A DNA stretch of 64,000 nucleotides from Sinanaerobacter chloroacetimidivorans (GCF_018128545.1 NZ_JAGSND010000020.1:1-64000); one strand, 5' to 3'; counted from the first letter of the stretch, positions 39,134-48,117 are shown. Numbers and translations are program-made. The notes: a model not told the origin generated them from the sequence alone.

Positions 39134-40001
39134 GCTGGTGGACGGGAAAATTCAACTGGACGATTCCAAGGCAAATGTCGTAAAACGGATTTTTCAGGAA
39201 TATGCATCCGGGGCTTCCCTTCTGGACATAGCCAAAGCGATGACGGCGGCCGGACTCCCGAACGCCAACAATCAGCCCCAATGGTATCATGGAACGGTCA
39301 GCAAAATACTGGATAATGTAAAATATCAGGGCGACGAGTTTTATCCCCCGCTCATCGACAAAGAATTGTTTGAAAAGGTTCAGCGCCGCCGAGGTGAACG
39401 ATGCGAAAAGCTCGGACGGAATCTGCAGCTTAACAGCGCAAGCCGTCAATCTGTTTTTTCCGGTATCCTACGCTGTGGGGAATGCGGCGACGTTTACCGA
39501 AAATATGCAGAGCATTGCGGAAAGCCAACAAAACGGACCTTCTGGAAATGCAAGAGATATATCCACAGGAACAAGGTTTGCTGTTGTAACAGTTTTCTCA
39601 CAGATGAACAGATCAGATCGGCCTTCCTTTCCATAGCCAATCGAATCATAACAAACCAGAAATGTCTGGATCGTATTCCAAAAAAGGAACCCGCCGTAAA
39701 TAACTTTGAATATATCAAGCTGGATAAAAAAATAAAAGAGCTGGAAGCAGAAGGACGGTATTCGTCCAAAGAGCTTCCGGCTCTTGTTTTTGAACGGGCA
39801 AAAGCCCTTTACAGAACATCTCGCGTCGATGATGCTGCCCACAACACTGAAAAGATGAAGCAGGCATTTTCCGGCAGACCACCTCTCCACGGATTCGACG
39901 AGGAACTGTTTCAGACAGTCATCCGACAGGTCACAGTACACAAGGATGAGAAATTGACCTTCGAGTTTATCAACGGGTTGACTCTGGAGGCCAAATACTG
40001 A
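39102..40001 (+). CDS. Recombinase lacking the catalytic domain
   Basis: 299 residues that begin directly in the recombinase DNA-binding domain (PIGYKLVDGKIQLDDSKANVVKRIFQEYASGASLLDIAKAMTAAGLPNANNQPQWYHGTVSKILDNVKYQGDEFYPPLI). A zinc ribbon (CGECGDVYRK... CCCN) and coiled coil follow. No resolvase domain is present and there is room for none, as the gene overlaps its neighbour. AAGGAGG precedes the ATG, so it is a designed short form, not a broken one. Such a gene is typical of triple-serine-recombinase ICEs; it probably binds att sites as an accessory. Confidence 0.87.
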   Translation: MAQRHMPIGYKLVDGKIQLDDSKANVVKRIFQEYASGASLLDIAKAMTAAGLPNANNQPQWYHGTVSKILDNVKYQGDEFYPPLIDKELFEKVQRRRGERCEKLGRNLQLNSASRQSVFSGILRCGECGDVYRKYAEHCGKPTKRTFWKCKRYIHRNKVCCCNSFLTDEQIRSAFLSIANRIITNQKCLDRIPKKEPAVNNFEYIKLDKKIKELEAEGRYSSKELPALVFERAKALYRTSRVDDAAHNTEKMKQAFSGRPPLHGFDEELFQTVIRQVTVHKDEKLTFEFINGLTLEAKY

Positions 40002-40037
40002 TTTTTATAAACCACTGAAGAAAGGATGGAACGAAAA

Positions 40038-40202
40038 ATGGCTAAATCAAAGAATACGCAAAAAAACGGAAAACCCTTAAAAGTTGTTTTTTATATGAGG
40101 GTGGGAAGAATAGAACAATTAAGCCCTGAAGCGCAGAAAGAATATCTAGGCATAAAAACAGAAGAAATGAAGAAGGAAGAATTCAGGAAAGGAGAAAACT
40201 AA
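40038..40202 (+). CDS. 54-residue resolvase-N-terminus-like peptide
   Basis: MAKSKNTQKNGKPLKVVFYMRVGRIEQLSPEAQKEYLGIK followed by a Lys/Glu-rich tail. VVFYMRVGRIEQLSPEAQ copies the first strand and helix of a serine recombinase (YxRVSxxEQ...Q) with Gly in place of the nucleophilic Ser, then stops. AAAGGATGG precedes the start. It lies between two recombinase genes and may be a subunit-interface mimic. Confidence 0.55.
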   Translation: MAKSKNTQKNGKPLKVVFYMRVGRIEQLSPEAQKEYLGIKTEEMKKEEFRKGEN

Positions 40203-40203
40203 A

Positions 40204-41853
40204 ATGCAGACTGCGGCAGCAAAAAAGAAAAACATTTCGTTTATCCCCTCTCAGCCAGAATACGACCGGAGCATCAAGGCCCAGTATAAAGCCCTGCGGG
40301 TTGCCGCCTACTGCCGCGTCAGCACCACGCTGGAACAGCAGGAAGGCAGTTATGAAGCACAGATATCCTACTACACCGAGAAAATAAAGAGCAATCCAAA
40401 CTGGAAGCTGGCCGGCATCTATGCCGACGATGGAAAGTCCGCGACCAACACCAAAAAACGTGACGATTTCAACGCCATGATTGAGGACTGCCTGGCAGGA
40501 AAGATCGATATGGTTATCACCAAATCCGTCAGCCGCTTCGCCAGAAATACGGTAGACTGCCTCCAGAATATCCGGAAACTCAAAGAAAAGAATATCGCAA
40601 TTTTCTTTGAAAAAGAAGGAGTAAATACTCTGGAGGGCTCCGGAGAACTGCTGATCACCATCTTAAGCAGTCAGGCACAGGAGGAAAGCCGGAACCTGAG
40701 TGAAAATACCCGCTGGGGATTGGTCAGACGCTTTGAAAACGGAATCATCTCGGTAAACCACAATAAATTCATGGGATATACAAAGGATGAGAACGGCGAA
40801 CTGGTCATCGTACCGGAGGAAGCAGAGATCGTCAGACGGGTTTTTCGCCACTACCTCGAAGGAAGCAGCTACGTCCAGATTGCTAAGATTTTAGAGGATG
40901 ACGGTATTCTGACCGTAACCGGCAAGAAGGAATGGTGCCCCAGTGTGATCGACCAGATGCTCGGCAACGAAAAGTACATGGGGGATGCTCTTCTCCAAAA
41001 GACTTATACCGTGGATTTTCTCACGAAAAAGCGTGTGAAAAATCAGGGCATTGTTCCGCAGTATTACATACAGGACAACCATGAAGCCATCATCCCGAAG
41101 GAGCTTTTCTACCGGGTGCAGGAGGAAAAGGCCAGGAGGACGAGTTTAAACAAATCCGCAGCCACTAGAAGGGCAAAAAAAGAGAAAAGCAAGTACAGCT
41201 CCAAGTACGCTCTTTCAGACGTCATGATCTGCAAGGAATGCGGACAGCCCTACCGCAGACAGGTCTGGTCAAAAAACGGACAGAAAAGCGCCGTATGGCG
41301 TTGTGAAAACCGTTTGAAGAACGGGACCAAGCACTGCAAGCACTCTCCTACGCTGAAAGAGGACGTTCTGAATGAAGCGGTCATGACAGCGATTAACAAC
41401 GTCGTTGAAAACCGGGGAGATTTTGTAGGCGCCTTCCGGGAAAACGTGATTCAGGTAATCGGGAGTTATTCCACCAAGAATGTGCCCACTGAATATGACG
41501 AACAGATCACCAAACTGCAAGGTGAAATGCTGACTCTGATTGAGGAAAACGCAAAGCTGGGTTCAATCACCGAGGACTTTGACGAACAGTATCAGAAGAT
41601 TGCTGAGCAGATCAGGGAGCTCAAGCAAAAGAAACTGGATAGCATCCGAGATCAAAAACGGGCTGAAAATTTTCAGCAGAGGGTCGGTGACATGGATACC
41701 TGCCTGAAAAAAGTATCCTGTGCGGTATACGATTTTGATGATGATCTGGTGCGTAGACTTCTGCAAGGCATCAAAGTTATAAACGAAGATACACTCGAAG
41801 TTCAGTTTAAATCCGGGATCGTCATGAAGCAGAGAATACCCTACTGCAACTAA
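40204..41853 (+). CDS. Large serine recombinase 2
   Basis: 549 residues, complete. It has catalytic Ser40 (YCRVSTTLEQQEGSYEAQ), KIDMVITKSVSRFARNTVD, a recombinase domain (EAEIVRRVFRHYLEGSSYVQIAKILEDDGI), zinc ribbon (CKECGQPYRRQ...CEN) and coiled coil. It is similar to recombinase 1 throughout, so the two arose by duplication or act as a heteromeric pair. AAAGGAG precedes the ATG, two bases after the small peptide gene. Confidence 0.93.
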   Translation: MQTAAAKKKNISFIPSQPEYDRSIKAQYKALRVAAYCRVSTTLEQQEGSYEAQISYYTEKIKSNPNWKLAGIYADDGKSATNTKKRDDFNAMIEDCLAGKIDMVITKSVSRFARNTVDCLQNIRKLKEKNIAIFFEKEGVNTLEGSGELLITILSSQAQEESRNLSENTRWGLVRRFENGIISVNHNKFMGYTKDENGELVIVPEEAEIVRRVFRHYLEGSSYVQIAKILEDDGILTVTGKKEWCPSVIDQMLGNEKYMGDALLQKTYTVDFLTKKRVKNQGIVPQYYIQDNHEAIIPKELFYRVQEEKARRTSLNKSAATRRAKKEKSKYSSKYALSDVMICKECGQPYRRQVWSKNGQKSAVWRCENRLKNGTKHCKHSPTLKEDVLNEAVMTAINNVVENRGDFVGAFRENVIQVIGSYSTKNVPTEYDEQITKLQGEMLTLIEENAKLGSITEDFDEQYQKIAEQIRELKQKKLDSIRDQKRAENFQQRVGDMDTCLKKVSCAVYDFDDDLVRRLLQGIKVINEDTLEVQFKSGIVMKQRIPYCN

Positions 41854-41932
41854 AATACATGTCCAACATACTGGCAGGAATGGTTAAATCCGTTCCTGTC
41901 TTTTTATTTTAAAAACTGGAGGCAGATGAAAG

Positions 41933-43123
41933 ATGATACAAACAACTCTATCTAATCCCAAACGTGCAGACCTGCCACCCGTACAGGTCTGTTTTCCGAT
42001 TTCAGCATATAAAGAAATCTACACGAAACTGGAAGCTATCGGAATCGGAAGTGTCCTGGAACGTGATTGCTGCGTTACGGAAATAAACGGCAGATATCCA
42101 ATTCTCAAGAGACTTGAAAACACTACTATTAATGTGGATGAGCTGGATTATCTCGCAAAGCGGCTAGAGAGCTTCGACCGAAATGAGCTTGCCAAATTCC
42201 AAGGTGTTGCCGCCATCAATGGTTATTCCGATATGACCGACCTTATCAACCTGACCTTTTGTTGTCAAGAAGCTACGGTCGTTCGGGATTTCTCGGACCT
42301 GGGAAAAATCGGCCGTGAACACTACATGGATCTCCACGGAGGCATTACTGAGGATGAACTCAAGAACGTGGATTTTCAGAAAACAGCACTTTCCCTTTTA
42401 CTTAATGAGTCTGGAAAAGTTACACCCTATGGAGTTGTATATGAGAATTGCATGTATATGGAGCAGCTCTATGACAGAAAGACTTTCCCTGACTATGATT
42501 ACAGTGGACAATCCGTAATGACCGTGGCTATAACGGATCGTAATGATCCAGATACTTCTGCTTTAATCACATGGCTTTATTTGCCGATGGAGGAATGTTA
42601 CATCGAACGGGCTATGCTTCGCGCCGGCATCAATACGTTCGAGGATATTCGGCTGCAGGTTCATTCGAGTGATTTACCAGCCGAACTTGACACGCTTCTC
42701 TCCGCTGACACAAAGCAGCTCCGAGATTTTAATGTGCTATCAAATGTCCTATCTGCTAAGTATCAGATACTGGATGATGTTGGCCGTCAGAAGCTAGGAG
42801 CTGTTATTCAGATGGCGTCCCCATCAAATCTAACAGAAGCTATCAACCTCATCAGACAGCTTGACCTATTCGATTTCGTTCCCGGCGTTTCCACACCGGA
42901 AGAATACGGTAGGCACACGATTATAGAGTCCGGTCATTTCAACTACGACGGTGAGCTGGACGAGTTCTATGATTTCAAAAAATATGGAAACTGGAGGATA
43001 AGCAACGAACAAGGGCAGTTTACTCCCGTAGGCTATATTAGCTATCACGGCTTTATCTCAATTGATGAAGTGATGGCAGGAAGTGAAACTGAGCGTATGG
43101 GTATGACCATGGGAGGAATGTGA
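41933..43123 (+). CDS. ardA: ArdA-family antirestriction protein
   Basis: 396 residues matching the ArdA proteins of Tn1549-like ICEs. Features are LKRLENTTINVDELDYLAKRLESFDRNELAKFQG, SDMTDLINLTFCCQEATVVRDFSDLGKIGREHYMDLHGG, and a second repeat-like half ending FDFVPGVSTPEEYGRHTIIESGHFNYDGELDEFYDF. ArdA mimics DNA and blocks type I restriction on entry to a new host. The protein is acidic as expected. The C-terminus reads RMGMTMGGM. GGAGGC precedes the start. Confidence 0.88.
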   Translation: MIQTTLSNPKRADLPPVQVCFPISAYKEIYTKLEAIGIGSVLERDCCVTEINGRYPILKRLENTTINVDELDYLAKRLESFDRNELAKFQGVAAINGYSDMTDLINLTFCCQEATVVRDFSDLGKIGREHYMDLHGGITEDELKNVDFQKTALSLLLNESGKVTPYGVVYENCMYMEQLYDRKTFPDYDYSGQSVMTVAITDRNDPDTSALITWLYLPMEECYIERAMLRAGINTFEDIRLQVHSSDLPAELDTLLSADTKQLRDFNVLSNVLSAKYQILDDVGRQKLGAVIQMASPSNLTEAINLIRQLDLFDFVPGVSTPEEYGRHTIIESGHFNYDGELDEFYDFKKYGNWRISNEQGQFTPVGYISYHGFISIDEVMAGSETERMGMTMGGM

Positions 43124-43167
43124 AGCTACAATCTGAATCACTAAAAACATTAAGGAGAGTATCGTAT

Positions 43168-43674
43168 ATGGATAACAGGAATTTGCAAGCGTCATTTATT
43201 GAACGTCTGAATAAACTGCTTTTAACTGTGGACTTTGCAAAACTTGATAGGTCCTGCAATTCAGTTGATGATAGCTACGCCAAAGATATTCTAAAACAAA
43301 TGCATGAATCTTTTGTTGATGTCTATGGCACAGATTATCTTGATAGGGGTTATGAGTTTGTTGAGCTTCCCGCTGTTATACAAGGACGTAATACCGGCCA
43401 CATTGGACTCGGTGTTGTGACTCTTGATCTGGAGTCTTCCGGTGAACATTGGGGGACATTCTTTTTAACGCCAAGAGGTGTGATCGACCAAGGCACTGAG
43501 AAAATGTCAAAAGCGGACTCTCAGTATTTAAACAAGACGTACATACCCTATGACTACTGGTATACCATCACACTCGAACGAGATCATCATGTGGACTTTG
43601 ATAATATACCTGAAAAAGTATCGGATATACTGAGTGCTTGTTACCCTAATCAACCTGAACTGAAAATGGAGTAA
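43168..43674 (+). CDS. ICE-terminal hypothetical protein
   Basis: 168 residues, mixed alpha/beta, no membrane segment (NLQASFIERLNKLLLTVDFAKLDRSC..., GLGVVTLDLESSGEHWGTFFLTPRGVIDQG, IPYDYWYTITLERDHHVDFDNIPEKVSDIL). The start at 43168 has AAGGAGAG upstream; an in-frame ATG at 43120 overlapping ardA is less likely. No family recognised. It is the last gene before the terminator near the ICE edge. Confidence 0.65.
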   Translation: MDNRNLQASFIERLNKLLLTVDFAKLDRSCNSVDDSYAKDILKQMHESFVDVYGTDYLDRGYEFVELPAVIQGRNTGHIGLGVVTLDLESSGEHWGTFFLTPRGVIDQGTEKMSKADSQYLNKTYIPYDYWYTITLERDHHVDFDNIPEKVSDILSACYPNQPELKME

Positions 43675-43734
43675 ACTCGCTAATCAAATCTGAAATAGCA
43701 ACGTGTGTCTATGCTCTTTTGAACGTGAAAAAAT

Positions 43735-43775
43735 AGAAGAGGCAATGGTTAATATCCCATTGCCTCTTCTGAATA
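43735..43775 (+). terminator. Terminator at the end of the ICE operon
   Basis: A fourteen-pair stem AGAAGAGGCAATGG / CCATTGCCTCTTCT with an eight-base loop. A T-tract is nearly absent directly after, but TTATTATTTTTATTATAG follows within 20 bases. Confidence 0.7.
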
Positions 43776-44336
43776 ACCCCTTATTATTTTTATTATAGTT
43801 CAAAGGACACGAAAGTAAATGCCGTAAAGATCAAACCAAATTGACAGATCCTCTTCCAGAACATATAATAAAGAAAATTGTAACGAATAAAGCCTTCAAG
43901 CGCAAAGAGCATTTGAGGGTTTTATTGCTTACAATTTTTGATTTAAGAGATTAAAATTGTTAAGCTATGTACACTTCATTTGATGCCGATCAAAAATCTC
44001 CGGCATGCGAAATCTGAAAAAAGTGCTGCGCTTAGCCCGAAAAAATTGAATCCAAGGGGCGATTTTTTCAAGAGGATACCCTTCCTCCAAGGGGGTATCA
44101 ACTTCAAGCGGCATCTTTTTTGACCGTTCAAGGCATACAGAATGCTGTTGCTTGCTGAAAAAGGCATAAAGCGTTGAAAATGAAGGAATTTAAGCATATT
44201 TGCAGTAGCTATAAGCCGTGAGACCCTTGAGGATATAAAAAAGATGACGTGTTAAAAAAGATCGGGGAGTTTATGCCGTAAATGATTAAAGCTCACGTTT
44301 AATTAGAAGGCAGATTTTGACGGGAGGGTCAGTGAA
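43776..44336. other. Gene-poor ICE/chromosome junction region
   Basis: 561 AT-rich bases between the last ICE gene and the glycosylase. There is one imperfect hairpin (AATAAAGCC... GGGTTTTATT, about 43889-43929), a 9-base palindrome-like CCAAGGGGG cluster near 44090, and a weak minus-strand open frame without a ribosome site. The right attachment site should be here, but no direct repeat with the left end can be tested because the left end is outside the window. No tRNA gene seen. Confidence 0.5.
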
Positions 44337-44948
44337 ATGAAAAAACTTGATAGAGAATTCTATAACCGGGATTCAATCATAGTCGCCAAAGAGCTTCTGG
44401 GAAAGGTTCTCGTACACGAAATGGGTGGACAGAGAATTTCGGCTAGGATTATCGAGACAGAGGCATATATGGGCTTCGAAGATAAGGCTGCGCATTCCTA
44501 CGGCGGAAAAAGGACGCCCAGGGTAGAGGTTATGTATGGGGATCCTGGGTTTTCTTATATTTTTACGATCTATGGGATGTACTGCTGTTTTAACATAGTA
44601 ACAAGGGAAAAAGGGAATCCTCAAGCAGTTTTAATAAGGGCAGCTGAGCCGGTGGAAGGAACCGAATGGATGGCACAAAGGAGATTTGGAAAGTCATACG
44701 AGCAGCTGACAAAGATCCAACGTAGGGGTCTCACCAGCGGACCAGGAAAATTATGCGGTGCATTATCAATAGACAGAAGCTTCAATGGCATAGATTTGTG
44801 CGGTAATGAAGTATATCTTGAGGAAGGCAAAAGCGAGAGATTTAGCATAATAGCAACAAAACGCGTTGGAGTTGACTATGCTGAGGAAGCGAAAGATTAT
44901 CCCTGGAGGTTTTATGCAGAAGGCAATGAATATGTCTCTGTGAAGTAA
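44337..44948 (+). CDS. DNA-3-methyladenine glycosylase (AAG/MPG family)
   Basis: 203 residues, the full family length. Removes alkylated purines such as 3-methyladenine in base excision repair. Features are ELLGKVLVHEMGGQRISARIIETEAYMGFEDKAAHSYGGKRTPR (with the catalytic Glu in IETEAY), VMYGDPGFSYIFTIYGMYCCFNIVT, and RRGLTSGPGKLCGALSID. GGGAGGG precedes the ATG. Base composition matches the downstream chromosome rather than the ICE. Stand-alone; the following gene is decayed. Confidence 0.95.
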   Translation: MKKLDREFYNRDSIIVAKELLGKVLVHEMGGQRISARIIETEAYMGFEDKAAHSYGGKRTPRVEVMYGDPGFSYIFTIYGMYCCFNIVTREKGNPQAVLIRAAEPVEGTEWMAQRRFGKSYEQLTKIQRRGLTSGPGKLCGALSIDRSFNGIDLCGNEVYLEEGKSERFSIIATKRVGVDYAEEAKDYPWRFYAEGNEYVSVK

Positions 44949-44975
44949 CACAGTTGGAGTGGATAATGAAAAAAT

Positions 44976-45337
44976 ATGGATAAACTATTATTTGGCATAT
45001 CAGGGTTACCAATAGGCAGTGGATCAAAGAATATAAACTATGCTTCTGGTATTGACTATATAAAATCAATAGGGCTCGATGCAATAGAACTTCTTTTTGT
45101 AAGAAGTGTTAATGTGACAGATAAAAATAAGGATATAATATTAAAATCAAAGCTAGACAATAATTTCTATCTGTCGGCTCATGGATCACATTATATCAAT
45201 CTAAATGCAGATGAATATGAAAAGCAAGTACAGTCAATGAAAAAATAACAAATGCGATGGAAGGATTATCAAAGGTTAATGGGAAAAGTTTAATCTTTCA
45301 TCCGGGTTTTTATTTAAAGGACTCAAATGGAGTTTAG
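44976..45337 (+). pseudogene. Endonuclease IV-like TIM-barrel gene, frameshifted
   Basis: The first 90 codons (LLFGISGLPIGSGSKNINYASGIDYIKSIGLDAIELLFVR, then YLSAHGSHYINLNA) look like an AP endonuclease family 2 / Nfo-type barrel. A stop at 45246 follows a run of A. Shifting frame restores ITNAMEGLSKVNGKSLIFHPGFYLKDSNGV before another stop. The remaining two thirds are missing. A repair gene beside a glycosylase, now dead. Confidence 0.75.
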
Positions 45338-45371
45338 ATTCAATATGAACTTATTATTAGAAGGTGAATCG

Positions 45372-45816
45372 ATGGGATATATTACAAGTAAAGATGCCTT
45401 AAGAATTTAGAAGAAAGAATCAATTGGTTTACACAAGGGGCTCCGCCATCAGACAGCCTGTATAAAATTTTGCAAATTCTATATACAGAAACTGAAGCCA
45501 ACTGGGTCGCCTTATTGCCAGTTCGTCCTTTTACTGCAAAAAAGCAGTAAAAATCTGGAATATCAGTGAAGGGAAAGCCGAAGCCTTTTTAGAGAATCCT
45601 TGCCAGAAGGCGTTACTTGTGGATTCATTTTATAACGAGGTACGTCAATTTGTAATGCCCCCACCAATGGCAGGATTTATTGAATTTGCATTGATGCGTA
45701 CAAGAGGCGACATTGATCAGAAATATTTAAGTGAATTGTATTATCAATATATGAATGTAAAAGAAGATTTTGTTAAGAATTTATTTTTCGCAACGGAGGC
45801 ATCTTGGACGAGATGA
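45372..45816 (+). pseudogene. Ferredoxin-type Fe-S protein gene, decayed N-terminal part
   Basis: With several frame changes the stretch reads LEERINWFTQGAPPSDSLYKILQILYTE, WVALLPVRPFTAKKAVKIWNISEGKAEAFLENP, and VMPPPMAGFIEFALMRTRGDIDQKYLSELYYQYMNVKEDFVKNLFF. This matches, from memory, the N-terminal winged-helix part of clostridial 4Fe-4S ferredoxin-like proteins. The iron-sulfur C-terminal half is missing after 45816. At least three frameshifts are visible. Confidence 0.7.
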
Positions 45817-46022
45817 ACGTTTTAAGAATGATGCAGTTTCTTTAAAGAGATAATAGATTCAAATAATACAATGTCGTAGCTTTATGGTAATAATTCGAAC
45901 GAAAACGCACTTGAATATTAAGCTATTTGTTTCAACACGGCATATCAAATAATAGTTAAATTGACCACAGCTAAGGTATATAATAAATAAAAAAATAGAA
46001 GAATAGAAGAAAGGGCATCCTG

Positions 46023-48089
46023 ATGGTTAACCGAATTATTCTGGAAGATGAAATGGCCATAGAAATATTGAAGAATGAATTTAAAAGCATATCCCATTGG
46101 CACGAAGAAACAGTTGAAATCGTGGTAGCCTTAAGGGGGATTATAAAGGTTCAGATTGTCGGTGATGAATATTTAATCAAAGAAGAAGAAATGATCTTCG
46201 TGAATAAGTGGATGGTGCATAAAATTGAGAGGATTACGGAAGATGCTATTCTCATTGTTCTCCATCTTGATTTAAAATTCTTTGAAAGATATGTTGAAAA
46301 TTCTACAAGAGTCTTTTTCGTGAGGAATCCAAACTTACATCCGGAAGAAAAACTTACGCTGTTACGCAGCTTAATTGCAAGAATTCTCGTTATAGATCAA
46401 AAAAAGGGCGAAATGCACGAGAAGAATATCATTGAAATTGGTCAAAAGCTTTTAGAAATGATGATTAAAGATTTCAATTACATAGAAAAAAATCCCGAGT
46501 TGTATCGAAGCCCTGAAAACTTTGACAGAGTTTGGACGGCCTTGAGATATATGCTTGACAATCATAGCGCAAAGGTATCATTGTCAAGCATCGCCAGCTT
46601 TGTTCATTTGAGTGATTCCTACTTGTCTCATAGTATAAAAAAGGAAACGGGAAAAGGTTATGAATACTGGCTGAATCTCTTCCGTGCCGAAAATGCCGCC
46701 CGGCTTTTGGTGTCGACAAATACAAGCATTGCGAAAATATCGGATGACTGCGGATTTTCAGACCCCAAGTTTTTGGTCAAGCATTTTAAAAACTACTTCA
46801 AACACCTTCCGTCAGAATATAGGGAAATCAACCGAAGAGAATTATCAAGCCAGAAAAAAGAAATCAAAGAGTCTGATAAATTGGACGAAATCAATTATAT
46901 CATTGATGCAAAAATAAACGCATATATTCTTGGCAAGAAAAAGATTAACTCATATTCGACTGTAAAGAAGCAATTGCAATTGGATATCGACTGTAGTATA
47001 ACAGGAAAACCGCTATCCCGGTTGTGGGCAGAATACTTAAATGTAGGAGCTTTTACGAACCTTCATAAAAGCTCCTTCCAGCAATGGCTCATGACTGTGC
47101 AGAAGATGATAGGATTTAATTATGCCTTAATCGATTTTCCGTTTGATGGCGATGAAGTACAGTGCGCTGGTGGACAAATTCATTTTAATATGCAGGATAT
47201 TATTGAGATCCATGATTATCTTCAAGCGTTAAATTTGAAACCATGCATCAGATTTAACACGAAAAAATATTCGGCTGGTGAGATGGAACGTATTACGGAA
47301 GCTTTCCTTAACAATGCCGTCGATATTTACGGCACACTTGAAGATTGGCGATGCATTGTTCCAAAAAGACTTACAGGCCAGAAAGCTTTGATCTCTACTC
47401 TGATGGAATTCAAAATGAAGATTGAATATGAAGAGGAGGCCGAGATAAAAAACAATTATCTGTTTGATACGGCATATATCGCTCCGCTATTTATCGATGG
47501 TGCACTGAAGAACAGATTTATCGGAAATAGGCATCGGTTCAATAAACTGTTCGATGACTCAGAAAATAACTTTATGGGAGATACTGGGCTGGTTTCAAAC
47601 GGATTGAAAAAACCTTTATATTGGGCACATTATTTACTCTCACTGCTTGGTGAGGAGATTTTATACCAGGGGGACGGCTTTATTGCTACCAAGAATCGGG
47701 ATAATTATCAGATATTATTATGGAACCATTCCCACAGTTTGGATTCTATTTCATTGGAGGAGCTGAACCTAAATATACATAATAGGTATGTAATATTTGA
47801 AAATGAGAAGCCCATCGAAGTAAAAATTAATATTATAGGGCTTTCAAATAATCATTACATCATTAAAAAGCTGCTGTTTGACAGAAATTATGGAAGTGTG
47901 TATGACCGTCTTGAGGATGTCAGAATAGCCAGATATCTCACAAAAAAAGAGAAAGATATTTTGAATGAAACATGTAATATAAAAACGAGTTATGGCATTT
48001 CAAACGGAAAAACGGAGCTGTCGCTACTTGATGAAATACCGATAAACGGTGCAGTAATGTTTATCATTTCTGAATGGAAAAAAAATTAA
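46023..48089 (+). CDS. AraC-family regulator fused to a GH39-like domain
   Basis: 688 residues. An N-terminal cupin-like sensor (SHWHEETVEIVVALRGIIKVQIVGDEYLIKEEEMIFVNKWMVHKI, to about 100) precedes a helical linker. The AraC double helix-turn-helix is at about 175-275 (LSSIASFVHLSDSYLSHSIKKETGKGYEYWLNLFRAENAARLL and ISDDCGFSDPKFLVKHFKNYF). About 400 residues resembling a glycoside hydrolase family 39 barrel follow (VGAFTNL, GLKKPLYWAHYLLSLLGEEILYQGDGFI). GH39's catalytic glutamates are not obvious, so the barrel may serve as a ligand sensor. It stands just upstream of the catabolic cluster and is its likely regulator. Confidence 0.82.
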   Translation: MVNRIILEDEMAIEILKNEFKSISHWHEETVEIVVALRGIIKVQIVGDEYLIKEEEMIFVNKWMVHKIERITEDAILIVLHLDLKFFERYVENSTRVFFVRNPNLHPEEKLTLLRSLIARILVIDQKKGEMHEKNIIEIGQKLLEMMIKDFNYIEKNPELYRSPENFDRVWTALRYMLDNHSAKVSLSSIASFVHLSDSYLSHSIKKETGKGYEYWLNLFRAENAARLLVSTNTSIAKISDDCGFSDPKFLVKHFKNYFKHLPSEYREINRRELSSQKKEIKESDKLDEINYIIDAKINAYILGKKKINSYSTVKKQLQLDIDCSITGKPLSRLWAEYLNVGAFTNLHKSSFQQWLMTVQKMIGFNYALIDFPFDGDEVQCAGGQIHFNMQDIIEIHDYLQALNLKPCIRFNTKKYSAGEMERITEAFLNNAVDIYGTLEDWRCIVPKRLTGQKALISTLMEFKMKIEYEEEAEIKNNYLFDTAYIAPLFIDGALKNRFIGNRHRFNKLFDDSENNFMGDTGLVSNGLKKPLYWAHYLLSLLGEEILYQGDGFIATKNRDNYQILLWNHSHSLDSISLEELNLNIHNRYVIFENEKPIEVKINIIGLSNNHYIIKKLLFDRNYGSVYDRLEDVRIARYLTKKEKDILNETCNIKTSYGISNGKTELSLLDEIPINGAVMFIISEWKKN

Positions 48090-48117
48090 TGTTGATAAGC
48101 GATAGAGCATTTCAGAA

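Noticed and set aside
43976-44197. Minus-strand 73-codon open frame at the ICE edge
   Set aside because: No ribosome site, no recognised domain and a composition typical of chance frames; reported only as part of the junction region.
43776-44336. tRNA gene as ICE attachment site
   Set aside because: No cloverleaf or T-loop sequence (GGTTCRA) found near the right edge; serine recombinases do not need one.
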